DNA from: Pseudomonas sp. dw_358
GTDB taxonomy: Bacteria; Pseudomonadota; Gammaproteobacteria; Pseudomonadales; Pseudomonadaceae
Length of the DNA stretch: 64,000 nt
Assembly (NCBI RefSeq): GCF_018449655.1
Contig: NZ_JAAVUX010000001.1
Coordinates: 620,001-684,000 of the forward strand
Direction of reading: 5' to 3'
The notes beneath the pieces are model-generated. The model was not told the origin of the DNA. It searched no databases and saw nothing but the letters and a program-made list of their open reading frames with translations. Both the position numbers and the translations under genes were made by a program. This document shows, one piece after another, positions 1-9,855 of the stretch; position 1 is the first letter of the stretch, and the number at the start of each line of letters is the position of its first letter.

Positions 1-947
1 TGGATCAGCTGCTTCATGGTGCGCAGTGCCTCGATGGCGGAAAAGTCCAGGTAGCGCCGGTACACGAAGGGCCGCAGCATCTCCAGCAAACGTGCGCCAG
101 CCACTTTGTCTCCGGCCACTACACGGGCCTTGATCATGGCGTAACGCTCCCAGTCGCGCCCTTGATCCTGGTAATACTGCTCCAGCGCATTGAAACTCAG
201 CACCAGCGCGCCTGACGAGCCATAAGGACGCAGGCGCATGTCGACACGAAAGACGAACCCGTCGACCGTCACTGGGTCCAGCGCCTTGATCAACCGCTGG
301 CCCAGGCGAATGAAGAATTCCTGATTATCCAGCGGGCGTTTGGTGCCTTCGGTTTCGCCGCCTTCCGGGTAGCCGAAGATCAGATCGATGTCCGATGACA
401 GATTGAGCTCCACGGCGCCCAGCTTGCCCATGCCCAGAACCACCAAGTGCTGCGCTTCACCGGTGCGCCGCCCCTTCGGCGTGCCGAACTGCTGGCAATG
501 TCGCGGGTACAGCCAGTGGTAGGCCTGATCGATGCAGGCATCGGCAAGGTCGGACAGGTCGCGACAGGTGTGCACCAGGTCCGCCTGGCGGGTCAAGTCA
601 CGCCAGATGATGCGCACCTGCTGGCGCGTGCGCTGACGACGCAACAGGCGTCCCAACTGGTCCTCGGACTCGGCAACGCTCACTGCAGCGGTGATCTGGG
701 CGCACAACTCGCCAGCCTGGAAAGCCCGCTGCAACTGGCCACTGGCGTGCAGCTCAAGCAGCAGCGCCGGGTCTTGTTGAACCTGCTGATAGACGAAATC
801 ACTGGCTGTGCAGACCCGGTCGAACTGGGACCAGAAGTCTTCAGGCCAGGGAATGTCAGTCTGCGCGGCGGCCATGAAGCCTTCGCGACGAGGTTGGGTC
901 AGTGCTTGCACCAACGGGGGCAGATCGACCAGCTCAGGCAGGTTCAT
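1..947 (-). CDS. glnE: Bifunctional glutamine synthetase adenylyltransferase/deadenylase, N-terminal part (window edge)
   Basis: GlnE attaches AMP to, and removes it from, glutamine synthetase, so that activity follows nitrogen status. Reading the minus strand from the ATG at 947 the frame stays open to base 1, giving about 315 residues that begin [10 protein letters not shown]. Around residues 170-190 there is the nucleotidyltransferase signature [11 protein letters not shown] followed by [11 protein letters not shown], whose DxD aspartates bind metal in the deadenylylating domain. Downstream residues ([13 protein letters not shown]) also fit the family. The full protein is near 980 residues, so about two thirds lie outside the window. 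It is divergent from aceE. Identity is secure; the start has no strong ribosome binding site but matches the family N-terminus in length. Confidence 0.95.
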   Translation of the reverse strand, partial: MNLPELVDLPPLVQALTQPRREGFMAAAQTDIPWPEDFWSQFDRVCTASDFVYQQVQQDPALLLELHASGQLQRAFQAGELCAQITAAVSVAESEDQLGRLLRRQRTRQQVRIIWRDLTRQADLVHTCRDLSDLADACIDQAYHWLYPRHCQQFGTPKGRRTGEAQHLVVLGMGKLGAVELNLSSDIDLIFGYPEGGETEGTKRPLDNQEFFIRLGQRLIKALDPVTVDGFVFRVDMRLRPYGSSGALVLSFNALEQYYQDQGRDWERYAMIKARVVAGDKVAGARLLEMLRPFVYRRYLDFSAIEALRTMKQLI

Positions 948-1343
948 GGTCTATCCTTGATCGGCGTGTTAAAGGTAGTCACCGAGCCGACAGGCAGAGG
1001 GCATAATGGCCAGACTGTCGTACAAAGGTAATAAATAGCTGTAGTTTTATGAAATTTGGCAGAAAGCATCGCAAGTCAGCCCGCAAAGATTTATTTTTAA
1101 CCCGCAGTATCGGTTTTTCTCACAAGCTGACAGGGTTCCGGGTATCGCTACCCTGTAGTTTTGCTACTGAGGCCATTCAGCAGGAATATGAATTGATCCT
1201 CGATTTGTAGTAAAACTACACGCCGTCAGAACGGCTCGACCCGAGCCACACCCGGCAATCCAAGAATTCAATATCGTCTGCCCACAAGGCCAGTCGCAAA
1301 CTCAGGCTTCGATTCTGGAAGCCTTTCCGCCCTGGAGCAAGCC
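948..1343. promoter_or_regulatory. glnE-aceE divergent intergenic region
   Basis: This 396-nt region carries no credible gene and is more AT-rich than its neighbours. It must hold the promoters of glnE (leftward) and the aceEF operon (rightward). It contains one perfect palindromic operator candidate (1206-1220), a similar degenerate copy at 1154-1168 and a half copy near 1040-1045. The aceE ribosome binding site GGAG lies at 1334-1337, six bases before the ATG. Confidence 0.6.
1206..1220. promoter_or_regulatory. Palindromic operator candidate TGTAGT-N3-ACTACA upstream of aceE
   Basis: The 15-mer TGTAGTAAAACTACA has perfect 6-bp arms around a 3-bp centre. A related copy with two mismatches starts at 1154 and a half site TGTAGT starts at 1040. 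The architecture resembles the HexR (RpiR family) consensus TGTAAT-N3-ATTACA described for gamma-proteobacterial central carbon genes. It is less like the E. coli PdhR site, which has GGT/ACC arms. The regulator is inferred from pattern only. Confidence 0.5.
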
Positions 1344-3989
1344 ATGCAAGACCTCGATCCCGTCGAAACCCAGGAATGGCTGGACGCCCTGGAGTCGGTT
1401 CTCGACAAAGAAGGCGAAGACCGCGCTCATTATCTGATGACCCGTATGGGCGAACTGGCAACCCGCAGCGGTTCCCAGCTGCCATATGCCATCACCACGC
1501 CATACCGCAACACGATCCCCGTCACCCACGAAGCACGCATGCCCGGCGACCTGTTCATGGAACGCCGCATCCGCTCGCTGGTGCGCTGGAACGCCTTGGC
1601 CATGGTGATGCGTACCAATCTGAAAGATTCGGATCTGGGCGGTCACATCTCCAGCTTCGCCTCCAGTGCGACGCTGTATGACATCGGCTTCAACTACTTT
1701 TTCCAGGCGCCAACCGACGAGCATGGCGGCGACCTGATCTACTTCCAGGGCCACGCTTCGCCTGGCGTCTACGCCCGCGCCTTCATGGAAGGCCGCATCA
1801 GCGAAGACCAGATGAACAACTTCCGCCAGGAAGTCGATGGCAAGGGCCTTTCGTCCTACCCGCACCCTTGGCTGATGCCTGATTTCTGGCAGTTCCCGAC
1901 CGTTTCCATGGGTCTGGGGCCGATCCAGGCGATCTACCAGGCACGCTTCATGAAGTACCTGGAAGCCCGTGGCTACATCCCGGCTGGCAAGCAGAAGATC
2001 TGGTGCTTCATGGGCGACGGTGAGTGCGACGAGCCGGAATCCCTGGGCGCAATCTCGCTGGCAGGCCGCGAGAAGCTGGACAACCTGATCTTCGTCATCA
2101 ACTGCAACCTGCAGCGCCTCGACGGCCCGGTTCGCGGCAACGCGAAAATCATCCAGGAACTCGAAGGCGTGTTCCGTGGCGGTGGCTGGAACGTCAACAA
2201 GGTGGTCTGGGGCCGTTTCTGGGACCCACTGCTGGCCAAGGACGTCGACGGCATCCTGCAACGCCGCATGGACGAAGTCATCGACGGCGAATACCAGAAC
2301 TACAAGGCCAAGGACGGCGCGTTCGTCCGTGAGCACTTCTTCAACTCGCCGGAACTCAAGGCCATGGTCGCCGACCTGACCGACGACGAGATCTGGAAGC
2401 TCAACCGTGGCGGCCACGACCCGTACAAGGTCTACGCGGCTTACCACCAGGCCGTGAACCACAAGAACCAGCCCACCGTCATCCTGGCCAAGACCATCAA
2501 GGGCTACGGGACCGGTGCCGGCGAAGCGAAGAACACGGCGCACAACACCAAGAAGGTCGACGTCGACAGCCTGCGCAAATTCCGCGATCGCTTCGACATC
2601 CCGGTCAAGGATGCGGACCTCGAGAACCTGCCATTCTTCAAACCCGAGGAAGGCAGCGCCGAGGCTCGCTATCTGGCCGAACGTCGTGCCGCACTGGGCG
2701 GCTTCGTGCCCCAGCGCCGGACCAAGAGCTTCAGTGTGCCGACGCCACCGCTGGACACCCTCAAGGCCATCCTCGATGGCTCGGGCGACCGCGAAATTTC
2801 CACCACCATGGCCTTCGTGCGCATCCTGTCGCAGCTGGTCAAGGACAAGGAAATCGGCCACCGCATCGTTCCGATCATTCCCGACGAAGCCCGTACCTTC
2901 GGCATGGAAGGAATGTTCCGCCAGTTGGGCATCTACTCGTCCGTCGGCCAGCTCTACGAGCCTGTCGATAAAGACCAGGTGATGTTCTATCGCGAGGACA
3001 AGAAGGGCCAGATCCTCGAAGAAGGCATCAACGAAGCCGGCGCCATGTCGTCGTTCATCGCGGCCGGTACCTCGTACAGCAACCACAACCAGCCGATGCT
3101 GCCGTTCTACATCTTTTACTCGATGTTCGGCTTCCAGCGCATCGGCGACCTGGCCTGGGCCGCTGGCGACAGCCGCACCCGTGGCTTCCTGATCGGCGGC
3201 ACCGCCGGCCGGACTACCCTTAACGGTGAAGGCCTGCAACACGAAGACGGTCACAGCCACATCCTGGCCGGAACCATCCCGAACTGCCGCACCTATGATC
3301 CGACCTACGGCTACGAGCTGGCGGTGATCATCCAGGACGGCATGAAGAAAATGACCGAAGAGCAACAGGACATTTTCTACTACATCACCGTGATGAACGA
3401 AGCCTACACGCAGCCTGCCCTGCCGGCCGGCGCCGAGGAAGGCATCATCAAGGGCATGTACCTGCTCGAGGAAGACAAGAAGGAAGCGGCGCACCACGTC
3501 CAGTTGCTGGGCTCGGGCACCATCCTGCGTGAAGTCCGCGAAGCGGCGATCATCCTGCGTGAACAGTTCAACATCGGCGCTGACGTGTGGAGCGTGACCA
3601 GCTTCAACGAATTGCGCCGCGATGGCCTGGCCGTCGAGCGCTTCAACCGCCTGCACCCGGGCCAGAAGCCTCAGACCACCTATGTCGAGCAGGCACTGAC
3701 TGGCCGTAAAGGTCCGGTCATTGCGTCCACCGACTACATGAAGATCTTCGCCGAGCAGATCCGCCAGTGGGTTCCTTCCAAGGAATTCAAGGTGCTGGGC
3801 ACCGACGGTTTCGGCCGTAGCGACAGCCGCAAGAAGCTGCGTCACTTCTTTGAAGTCGATCGCCACTTCGTTGTGCTGGCAGCCCTGGAAGCCCTTGCTG
3901 ATCGTGGCGACATCGAACCCAAGGTCGTGGCTGAAGCCATTGCCAAGTTCGGTATCGACCCCGAGAAACGCAACCCACTGGACTGCTGA
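1344..3989 (+). CDS. aceE: Pyruvate dehydrogenase E1 component (homodimeric type)
   Basis: AceE decarboxylates pyruvate on thiamine diphosphate and passes the acetyl group to the lipoyl arms of AceF, the entry step to the TCA cycle. The 881-residue product has the length and sequence of the large homodimeric E1 of enteric bacteria and pseudomonads. The thiamine diphosphate motif [10 protein letters not shown] followed by an [10 protein letters not shown] stretch lies at about residues 228-265, and the active-site histidine region [10 protein letters not shown] lies near 640. The start is an ATG with GGAG six bases upstream. The stop is 11 nt before aceF, with a good ribosome binding site between them, so the two genes form an operon. 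A HexR-like palindrome lies about 120 nt upstream. Confidence 0.98.
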   Translation: MQDLDPVETQEWLDALESVLDKEGEDRAHYLMTRMGELATRSGSQLPYAITTPYRNTIPVTHEARMPGDLFMERRIRSLVRWNALAMVMRTNLKDSDLGGHISSFASSATLYDIGFNYFFQAPTDEHGGDLIYFQGHASPGVYARAFMEGRISEDQMNNFRQEVDGKGLSSYPHPWLMPDFWQFPTVSMGLGPIQAIYQARFMKYLEARGYIPAGKQKIWCFMGDGECDEPESLGAISLAGREKLDNLIFVINCNLQRLDGPVRGNAKIIQELEGVFRGGGWNVNKVVWGRFWDPLLAKDVDGILQRRMDEVIDGEYQNYKAKDGAFVREHFFNSPELKAMVADLTDDEIWKLNRGGHDPYKVYAAYHQAVNHKNQPTVILAKTIKGYGTGAGEAKNTAHNTKKVDVDSLRKFRDRFDIPVKDADLENLPFFKPEEGSAEARYLAERRAALGGFVPQRRTKSFSVPTPPLDTLKAILDGSGDREISTTMAFVRILSQLVKDKEIGHRIVPIIPDEARTFGMEGMFRQLGIYSSVGQLYEPVDKDQVMFYREDKKGQILEEGINEAGAMSSFIAAGTSYSNHNQPMLPFYIFYSMFGFQRIGDLAWAAGDSRTRGFLIGGTAGRTTLNGEGLQHEDGHSHILAGTIPNCRTYDPTYGYELAVIIQDGMKKMTEEQQDIFYYITVMNEAYTQPALPAGAEEGIIKGMYLLEEDKKEAAHHVQLLGSGTILREVREAAIILREQFNIGADVWSVTSFNELRRDGLAVERFNRLHPGQKPQTTYVEQALTGRKGPVIASTDYMKIFAEQIRQWVPSKEFKVLGTDGFGRSDSRKKLRHFFEVDRHFVVLAALEALADRGDIEPKVVAEAIAKFGIDPEKRNPLDC

Positions 3990-4000
3990 GGAGAACTTTC

Positions 4001-5956
4001 GTGAGCGAACTCATTCGCGTACCTGACATCGGCAGCGGTGAAGGTGAAGTCATTGAATTGCTGGTCAAGGTCGGCGACCGCATCGAGGCCGAGCAGAGCC
4101 TGCTCACCCTCGAGTCGGACAAGGCCAGCATGGAAGTGCCGGCCCCCAAGGCTGGCGTGATCAAGAGCATCAAGGTCAAGCTGGGCGACCGCCTGAAAGA
4201 AGGCGACGAACTGCTGGAGCTGGAAGTCGAGGGCGCCGCCGAGGCGCCCAAGGCGGCCGCCCCTGCTGCTGCGCCGAAAGCCGAAGCAGCCCCAGTCGCT
4301 CCGGCGGCACCGGCAGCTCCTGCTCCAGCCGCCGCGGCGTCGAGCCAGGATATCCATGTTCCGGACATCGGCTCGTCGGGCAAGGCACAGATCATCGAGA
4401 TTTCGGTCAAGGTCGGCGATACCGTCGAAGCTGACCAGTCGCTGATCACCCTGGAATCGGACAAGGCCAGCATGGAGATTCCATCGCCAGCGGCCGGCGT
4501 GGTCGAGAGCATCAGCGTCAAGCTCAACGACGAAGTCGGTACCGGCGACCTGATCCTCAAGCTCAAGGTGCAAGGCGCAGCCCCGGCGGCAGCACCTGCC
4601 ACTGCACCGGCTCAGGCTCAGGCTGCTGCGGCTCCGGCACCGGCTGCTGCGCCTGCAGCGCCAGCCGCCGACAGTGTTCAGGACATTCATGTCCCGGACA
4701 TCGGTTCGGCCGGCAAGGCCAAGATCATCGAGGTACTGGTCAAGGCCGGCGACACCGTGGCCGCTGACCAGTCGCTGATTACCCTGGAATCGGACAAGGC
4801 CAGCATGGAGATTCCGTCTCCTGCGGCCGGCGTGGTGGAAAGCGTCAGCATCAAGCTGGACGATGAAGTCGGCACCGGCGACCTGATCCTCAAGTTGAAG
4901 GTCAAGGGCGCGGCACCGGCACCGGCTGCGGCGCCAGTCTCGGCTGCGGCTGCACCGGCCCAGGCGGCGGCCGCGCCTGCTCCGGCCAAGGCTGAAGCAG
5001 CGGCACCTGCCGCTGCTCCGGCGGCTGCCAGCGGTGCCAAGGTTCACGCCGGCCCGGCCGTGCGTCAGCTGGCTCGCGAGTTCGGCGTCGAGCTGAGCGC
5101 CGTGGGCGCTACCGGCCCGCACGGTCGTGTCCTCAAGGAAGACGTGCAGGCTTACGTCAAATCGATCATGACCCAGGCCAAAACCGCTCCGGCCGCTGGC
5201 GCGGGCGCGACCGGCGGCGCAGGTATTCCACCGATTCCCGTGGTGGACTTCAGCCGCTTCGGTGAAATCGAAGAAGTGCCGATGACGCGCCTGATGCAGG
5301 CGGGTGCCACCAACCTGCACCGCAGCTGGCTGAACGTGCCGCACGTGACCCAGTTCGACCAGGCTGACATCACCGAGTTGGAAGCTTTCCGCGTGGCCCA
5401 GAAAGCCGTGGCGGAAAAGGCCGGCGTCAAGCTGACCGTCCTGCCCCTGCTGCTCAAGGCCTGCGCCCACTTGCAGAAGGAACTGCCGGACTTCAACAGC
5501 TCGTTGGCGCCCAGCGGCAAAGCGATCATCCGCAAGAAGTACGTCAACATCGGCTTTGCCGTAGACACCCCGGATGGCTTGCTGGTGCCGGTGATCAAGA
5601 ACGTCGATCAGAAAAGCCTGCTGCAACTGGCCGGCGAAGCGGCGGCGCTGGCCGAAAAAGCCCGCACCAAGAAGCTGTCTGCGGACGAGATGCAGGGCGC
5701 CTGCTTCACCATCTCCAGCCTCGGTCACATCGGCGGTACCGGCTTCACGCCGATCGTCAATGCACCGGAAGTGGCGATCCTCGGCGTCTCCAAGGCCACC
5801 ATCCAGCCGGTCTGGGACGGCAAAGCCTTCCAGCCCAAGCTGATGCTGCCGTTGTCGTTGTCCTACGACCATCGCGTCATCAACGGTGCCACTGCCGCAC
5901 GCTACACCAAGCGCCTTGGTGAGCTGCTGGCGGACATCCGTACACTGCTGCTATAA
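4001..5956 (+). CDS. aceF: Pyruvate dehydrogenase E2, dihydrolipoyl acetyltransferase with three lipoyl domains
   Basis: AceF forms the core of the pyruvate dehydrogenase complex and transfers acetyl groups to CoA. The 651-residue product starts at a GTG with GGAG upstream. Three lipoyl domains are visible, each with an ESDKASME motif; the lipoylated lysines are at about 41, 155 and 266. They are joined by Ala/Pro-rich flexible linkers. A peripheral-subunit-binding domain (HAGPAVRQLAREFG, near 345-385) is followed by the catalytic domain, ending in SYDHRVINGA with the active-site His near 624. Lipoyl domains 2 and 3 are nearly identical, which suggests duplication or gene conversion. E3 is not encoded here and must be elsewhere. 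Confidence 0.98.
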   Translation: MSELIRVPDIGSGEGEVIELLVKVGDRIEAEQSLLTLESDKASMEVPAPKAGVIKSIKVKLGDRLKEGDELLELEVEGAAEAPKAAAPAAAPKAEAAPVAPAAPAAPAPAAAASSQDIHVPDIGSSGKAQIIEISVKVGDTVEADQSLITLESDKASMEIPSPAAGVVESISVKLNDEVGTGDLILKLKVQGAAPAAAPATAPAQAQAAAAPAPAAAPAAPAADSVQDIHVPDIGSAGKAKIIEVLVKAGDTVAADQSLITLESDKASMEIPSPAAGVVESVSIKLDDEVGTGDLILKLKVKGAAPAPAAAPVSAAAAPAQAAAAPAPAKAEAAAPAAAPAAASGAKVHAGPAVRQLAREFGVELSAVGATGPHGRVLKEDVQAYVKSIMTQAKTAPAAGAGATGGAGIPPIPVVDFSRFGEIEEVPMTRLMQAGATNLHRSWLNVPHVTQFDQADITELEAFRVAQKAVAEKAGVKLTVLPLLLKACAHLQKELPDFNSSLAPSGKAIIRKKYVNIGFAVDTPDGLLVPVIKNVDQKSLLQLAGEAAALAEKARTKKLSADEMQGACFTISSLGHIGGTGFTPIVNAPEVAILGVSKATIQPVWDGKAFQPKLMLPLSLSYDHRVINGATAARYTKRLGELLADIRTLLL

Positions 5957-5965
5957 CCCGCCTGA

Positions 5966-5985
5966 CCCCGGCGCTGCTGCCGGGG
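5966..5985. other. GC-rich hairpin after aceF
   Basis: CCCCGGC, a 6-nt loop and GCCGGGG form a perfect 7-bp stem 10 nt after the aceF stop. It has no T run, so it is more likely a 3'-end stabiliser or a helper to the true terminator at 6021-6051. Confidence 0.55.
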
Positions 5986-6020
5986 CCACGCACGCCTTTG
6001 CGGGCACTTGGCCCGACCTC

Positions 6021-6051
6021 AAAATCCCTGCCCTCCGGCGGGGATTTTTTT
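6021..6051 (+). terminator. Rho-independent terminator of aceEF
   Basis: A stem of about 11-12 bp (AAATCCCTGCC paired with GGCGGGGATTT, one G-T wobble) around the loop CTCC is followed directly by seven T residues. It lies 65 nt after the aceF stop and ahead of the dipA promoter region. Confidence 0.88.
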
Positions 6052-6338
6052 GCCTCGAATCAATGCTATCCGTCTGGCGAATGAGGGCCGATACACAAGG
6101 GCCATTTGCTGAGGATTGATCGAGCTTTTCAGTGTAAACAAGCGCCAGGCATCAAAAAAGCCTATCGGATCCAGATTTCCAACCCTGAAATTACAGAAAT
6201 TCGCGACGTGGCCGACAACATAGAGGCAAGGCGCCACTGTATTGCTTGTCAGTCTGTCGCGCTTGATGCAACCTTACTGCACGCGCTGGTTCACGCAGTC
6301 GAACGGTGGCGCATAGCACTCCCTTAAGTGAGCTCTCA
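6052..6338. promoter_or_regulatory. Non-coding region upstream of dipA
   Basis: These 287 nt between the aceEF terminator and dipA contain only short unconvincing reading frames on both strands. The dipA promoter must lie here, but no clear sigma-70 or sigma-54 element stands out. Confidence 0.4.
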
Positions 6339-9032
6339 ATGAAAAGCCAACCGGATGCCGCCAGCCGCATGGTGGCCGAGGTCGTGACGCAGCTACCGGT
6401 GCCTTCACGGCTCGGCATGCTTCGTTTCGAGCGGCTGAACGAGGCCAACTGGGCGTTGCTGTTCCTCGACCCCAACTGTGAAAAGCACTTCGGCCTGCCG
6501 GCTTCCGAGCTGTGCGCCCTGATCGGCTCGCCCTACGCGAGCCTCATGGAGCCCGAGGCACGCTATCAACTGCACGACGCCGTCCAGCAGCAGTTGGCCG
6601 ATAAAAACAACTACCGCATCCGCTACACCCTGCACACCGCTCAAGGGCCGTTGCATCTGCTGGAAATCGGCGAAGCCTACAAGCAGCACAATCGCCAGTT
6701 GCTGCGCGGTTATCTGCTCGTGGTGGACCCGGCCGAGCCGCTGGCGGCCAGCCCCAGTGCCAACGAACTGGAAACCCAGAACAGCCGGCTGCAGGCCGCC
6801 CTGGAGCTGAACCAGAAGACCCAGCAGGAACAGCTGCACCATCTGGAACGGGTCCGCGCCCAGCAGGCGTTGATTCTGCGTCTGGCCCGCCAGCGCTACC
6901 AGACGAACGACCCGTTGCTCGAAGCCGCCGAGCTGATCACGCGCAGCGCCTGCCAGATCTACGCTGTCGAATCCGCGAGCCTGTGGAATCTCGACGGCGA
7001 CCGGCTGGAGCCGATCACCAGCTTCAATCGGGGGGATGACGCTTATCGTGCGTTGGCCACTCTGGACATCGGCCAATACCCCAATTACCTCGACGCGCTG
7101 CACACCAGCCGCGCGGTCAACATCAACGATGTCAGCAGCGACCCACGCACCCGAGAAATGGCCCCCAGTCTACGCAAGCGCGATGTCGCCGCCCTGCTGG
7201 ACGCCGGCATTCGCGTGGACGGCCAACTGGTGGGCGTGCTCTGCCTGGAGCAGACCGGCACATCACGGGTCTGGCAGGCGGACGAGATCGCCTTTGCCGG
7301 GGAATTGGCCGATCAATTTGCCCAGGTCATCAACAACCACCGCCGCCGGACCGCCACCAGCGCCCTGCATCTGTTCCAGCGCGCGGTGGAACAAAGCGCC
7401 AATGCGTTTTTGCTGGTCAACCGCGATGGCATCGTCGAATACGTCAACCCGAGCTTCACTGCGATCACCCAATACAGCTCGGATGAAGTCCAAGGGGTGC
7501 GGCTGTCCGAGCTGCCGGCACTGGAAAATCTCAGCGAGCTGATGTTCGACGCCCGTTCGAGCCTGGCCAGCAACAACAGCTGGCAAGGCGAATTCAAGAG
7601 CCGACGCAAAAACCTCGAACCCTACTGGGGCCAGCTGTCGATCTCCAAGGTGTATGGCGATGACCGCGAGCTGACCCACTACATCGGCATCTACGAGGAT
7701 GTCACCCAGAGCAAGCTGGCCCAGCAGCGCATCGAGCGCCTGGCCTACACCGACAACCTGACCAGCCTGGGCAACCGTCCGGCCTTCATTCGCAACCTCG
7801 ATGAACGCTTTGCCCGAGACAGCGACACGCCCATCAGCCTGCTGCTGGTGGACATCGACAACTTCAAGCGCATCAACGACAGCCTGGGTCACCAGACCGG
7901 CGACAAGTTGCTGATCAGCCTGGCCCGGCGCCTGCGCAACAGCCTCAGCCCCAGCGGCAGCCTCGCGCGCTTTGCCAGCAATGAGTTCGCGGTACTGTTG
8001 GACGACACCGATCTGGAACTCGGCCAACAGATCGCCATCCAGGTGCTCAAGACGCTCGACAAGCCAATGTTCGTCGACAACCAACTGATCAACGTCACCG
8101 GGTCCGTAGGCCTGGCCTGCGCGCCGCTGCACGGCCGCGACCCCCAGACCCTGATGAAGAATGCCGGCCTGGCTCTGCACAAGGCCAAGGCCAATGGCAA
8201 GCATCAGGTGCAGGTATTCACCGAGGCGCTGAACGCCGAGGCCAGCTACAAGCTGTTCGTGGAAAACAACCTGCGTCGCGCCCTGACCCAGAACGAACTG
8301 GAAGTCTTCTACCAGCCCAAGCTGTGCCTGAAGACCGGGCGCCTGCTGGGGCTGGAGGCCTTGCTGCGCTGGAACCATCCGGAAAAAGGCATGATCCGCC
8401 CGGACCAGTTCATCAGCGTGGCCGAAGAGACCGGGCTGATCATTCCTATCGGAAAATGGGTTGCACGCCAGGCCTGCCGCATGAGCAAGGCGATGACCGA
8501 GGCCGGGCTGGGCCGTCTGCAAGTGGCGATCAATCTGTCGCCCAAGCAGTTCTCCGATCCGGACCTAGTGTCGTCCATCGCCAGCATCCTCACCGAAGAG
8601 CAACTCGACGCCGAGTTGCTGGAACTGGAGTTGACCGAAGGCCTGCTGCTGGAGGCCACCGAGGACACCCACCGGCAACTTGACCAACTCAAAAGCCTGG
8701 GCCTGACCCTGGCCATGGACGACTTCGGCACGGGCTATTCGTCCCTGAGCTATCTGAAGAAATTCCCGATCGACATCATCAAGATCGATCGCAGCTTCAT
8801 CCACGAAATCCCGGACAATCAGGACGATATGGAGATCACCTCGGCGGTGATTGCCATGGCCCACAACCTCAAGCTCAAAGTGGTGGCTGAAGGCATCGAG
8901 ACCGCCGAGCAGCTCGCCTTCTTGCGTCGGCATCGCTGCGACGTCGGCCAAGGCTACCTGTTTGACCGGCCGATCCCCAGCCAGGAACTTATCGAGCGAC
9001 TGCGTCGCTACCCTCGCGGGCCGGACGTCTGA
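6339..9032 (+). CDS. dipA: c-di-GMP phosphodiesterase, PAS-GAF-PAS-GGDEF-EAL (DipA family)
   Basis: The 897-residue protein has a PAS-like N-terminus, a coiled coil (about 135-170), a GAF domain (185-330), a second PAS with PAC (345-460), a GGDEF domain (470-630) and an EAL domain (640-890). The GGDEF signature is degenerate, reading ASNEF at 546-550, so cyclase activity is unlikely. The EAL domain keeps its catalytic set: the E of EAL near 673, the N of INLSPKQF, the ELTEG glutamate, the DDFGTG aspartates, the lysine of IKIDRSFI and the E of VAEGIE. This and the aceF-msrA position match PA5017 (DipA/Pch), a phosphodiesterase needed for biofilm dispersal and asymmetric c-di-GMP in P. aeruginosa. 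The ATG at 6339 fits family length; a GTG at 6306 is possible. Confidence 0.9.
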   Translation: MKSQPDAASRMVAEVVTQLPVPSRLGMLRFERLNEANWALLFLDPNCEKHFGLPASELCALIGSPYASLMEPEARYQLHDAVQQQLADKNNYRIRYTLHTAQGPLHLLEIGEAYKQHNRQLLRGYLLVVDPAEPLAASPSANELETQNSRLQAALELNQKTQQEQLHHLERVRAQQALILRLARQRYQTNDPLLEAAELITRSACQIYAVESASLWNLDGDRLEPITSFNRGDDAYRALATLDIGQYPNYLDALHTSRAVNINDVSSDPRTREMAPSLRKRDVAALLDAGIRVDGQLVGVLCLEQTGTSRVWQADEIAFAGELADQFAQVINNHRRRTATSALHLFQRAVEQSANAFLLVNRDGIVEYVNPSFTAITQYSSDEVQGVRLSELPALENLSELMFDARSSLASNNSWQGEFKSRRKNLEPYWGQLSISKVYGDDRELTHYIGIYEDVTQSKLAQQRIERLAYTDNLTSLGNRPAFIRNLDERFARDSDTPISLLLVDIDNFKRINDSLGHQTGDKLLISLARRLRNSLSPSGSLARFASNEFAVLLDDTDLELGQQIAIQVLKTLDKPMFVDNQLINVTGSVGLACAPLHGRDPQTLMKNAGLALHKAKANGKHQVQVFTEALNAEASYKLFVENNLRRALTQNELEVFYQPKLCLKTGRLLGLEALLRWNHPEKGMIRPDQFISVAEETGLIIPIGKWVARQACRMSKAMTEAGLGRLQVAINLSPKQFSDPDLVSSIASILTEEQLDAELLELELTEGLLLEATEDTHRQLDQLKSLGLTLAMDDFGTGYSSLSYLKKFPIDIIKIDRSFIHEIPDNQDDMEITSAVIAMAHNLKLKVVAEGIETAEQLAFLRRHRCDVGQGYLFDRPIPSQELIERLRRYPRGPDV

Positions 9033-9091
9033 TCGGACACTGTGGCAAAATGACTGTCTACCTAAAGTCATCAGCCCGGAGAGTCGATCTC

Positions 9092-9739
9092 ATGGCCCTG
9101 CGCTCGGAAATACTCGTGAACAAGAATGTACTGCCCACTGCCGCCCAAGCCCTGCCTGGCCGTGAAACGCCCATGGCTGTCCCCGACGAACACTTCGTCA
9201 ATGGCAAGCCGCTGACCGGCCCTTTTGCATCGGGCCTGGAGCAGGCGGTGTTCGGGCTTGGTTGCTTCTGGGGCGCCGAGCGGCGCCTGTGGCAACAACC
9301 GGGGGTGTACACCACCGCCGTGGGTTACGCCGGTGGCTTCACCGCCAACCCCACTTATGAAGAGACCTGTTCGGGCCTGACCGGCCACAGTGAAGTGGTG
9401 CTGGTGGTGTTCGACCCGAAGCAAACGTCCTATGACGCACTGCTCAAGGTGTTCTGGGAAGCTCACAACCCGACCCAGGGCATGCGCCAAGGTGGCGATA
9501 TCGGCACCCAGTACCGTTCAGTGATCTATTGCACCAGCGAGGCGCAGTTGCAGGCGGCGCTGGCCAGCCAGGAGGTCTTCCAGGCTGAACTGAGCAAGGC
9601 CGGTTTAGGCGAGATCACCACCGAGGTGCAGATGGCGCCAGCGTTCTATTACGCCGAGGCGTACCACCAGCAGTACCTGGCGAAGAACCCGCAGGGTTAT
9701 TGCGGGCTGGGCGGGACGGGAGTTTGTTTGCCGGCGTGA
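9092..9739 (+). CDS. msrA: Peptide methionine (S)-S-oxide reductase
   Basis: MsrA reduces methionine-S-sulfoxide in proteins and free methionine, using thioredoxin. The catalytic motif GCFWGAERR is present, with the nucleophilic cysteine at about residue 58. The resolving cysteines are in the C-terminal [10 protein letters not shown]. The 215-residue length includes the N-terminal extension ([12 protein letters not shown]) usual in pseudomonads. The ATG at 9092 has GGAGAG about eight bases upstream and is preferred over an upstream ATG at 9050. The gene is transcribed alone and followed by REP-like DNA. Thioredoxin 2 in this window could be a reductant, but this is not shown. Confidence 0.96.
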   Translation: MALRSEILVNKNVLPTAAQALPGRETPMAVPDEHFVNGKPLTGPFASGLEQAVFGLGCFWGAERRLWQQPGVYTTAVGYAGGFTANPTYEETCSGLTGHSEVVLVVFDPKQTSYDALLKVFWEAHNPTQGMRQGGDIGTQYRSVIYCTSEAQLQAALASQEVFQAELSKAGLGEITTEVQMAPAFYYAEAYHQQYLAKNPQGYCGLGGTGVCLPA

Positions 9740-9761
9740 GCCAGGCAGACCCGCATCAATC

Positions 9762-9840
9762 CCATCACGGGCAAGCCCTGCTCCCACAGTGTCAGCTCCG
9801 ATCCAGGGCCGACGCTGTGGGGCAAGACTTGCCTGCGATG
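9762..9840. repeat. Inverted pair of REP-like sequences (BIME) after msrA
   Basis: On the minus strand 9762-9789 reads CTGTGGGAGCAGGGCTTGCC and onward. On the plus strand 9815-9840 reads CTGTGGGGCAAGACTTGCCT and onward. Both resemble the common Pseudomonas REP core (gtgggagc...gggcttgcc...gcgatg). The two lie head to head about 25 nt apart between the convergent msrA and rlmJ genes, the classical place for such repeats. Confidence 0.6.
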
Positions 9841-9855
9841 TGCCTGGCGCGGTCT

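Noticed and set aside
447..1031. Plus-strand frame of 194 codons over the start of glnE
   Set aside because: It is antisense to clear glnE coding sequence and its product has no recognisable features.
4240..5030. Ala/Pro codon-rich tandem repeats in aceF as a possible mobile or satellite repeat
   Set aside because: They are the usual flexible linkers between lipoyl domains and stay in frame with the AceF fold.
6019..6327. Small frames in the aceF-dipA gap (minus 6019-6237, plus 6106-6327)
   Set aside because: One overlaps the aceEF terminator, neither has a convincing ribosome binding site, and neither product resembles a known family.
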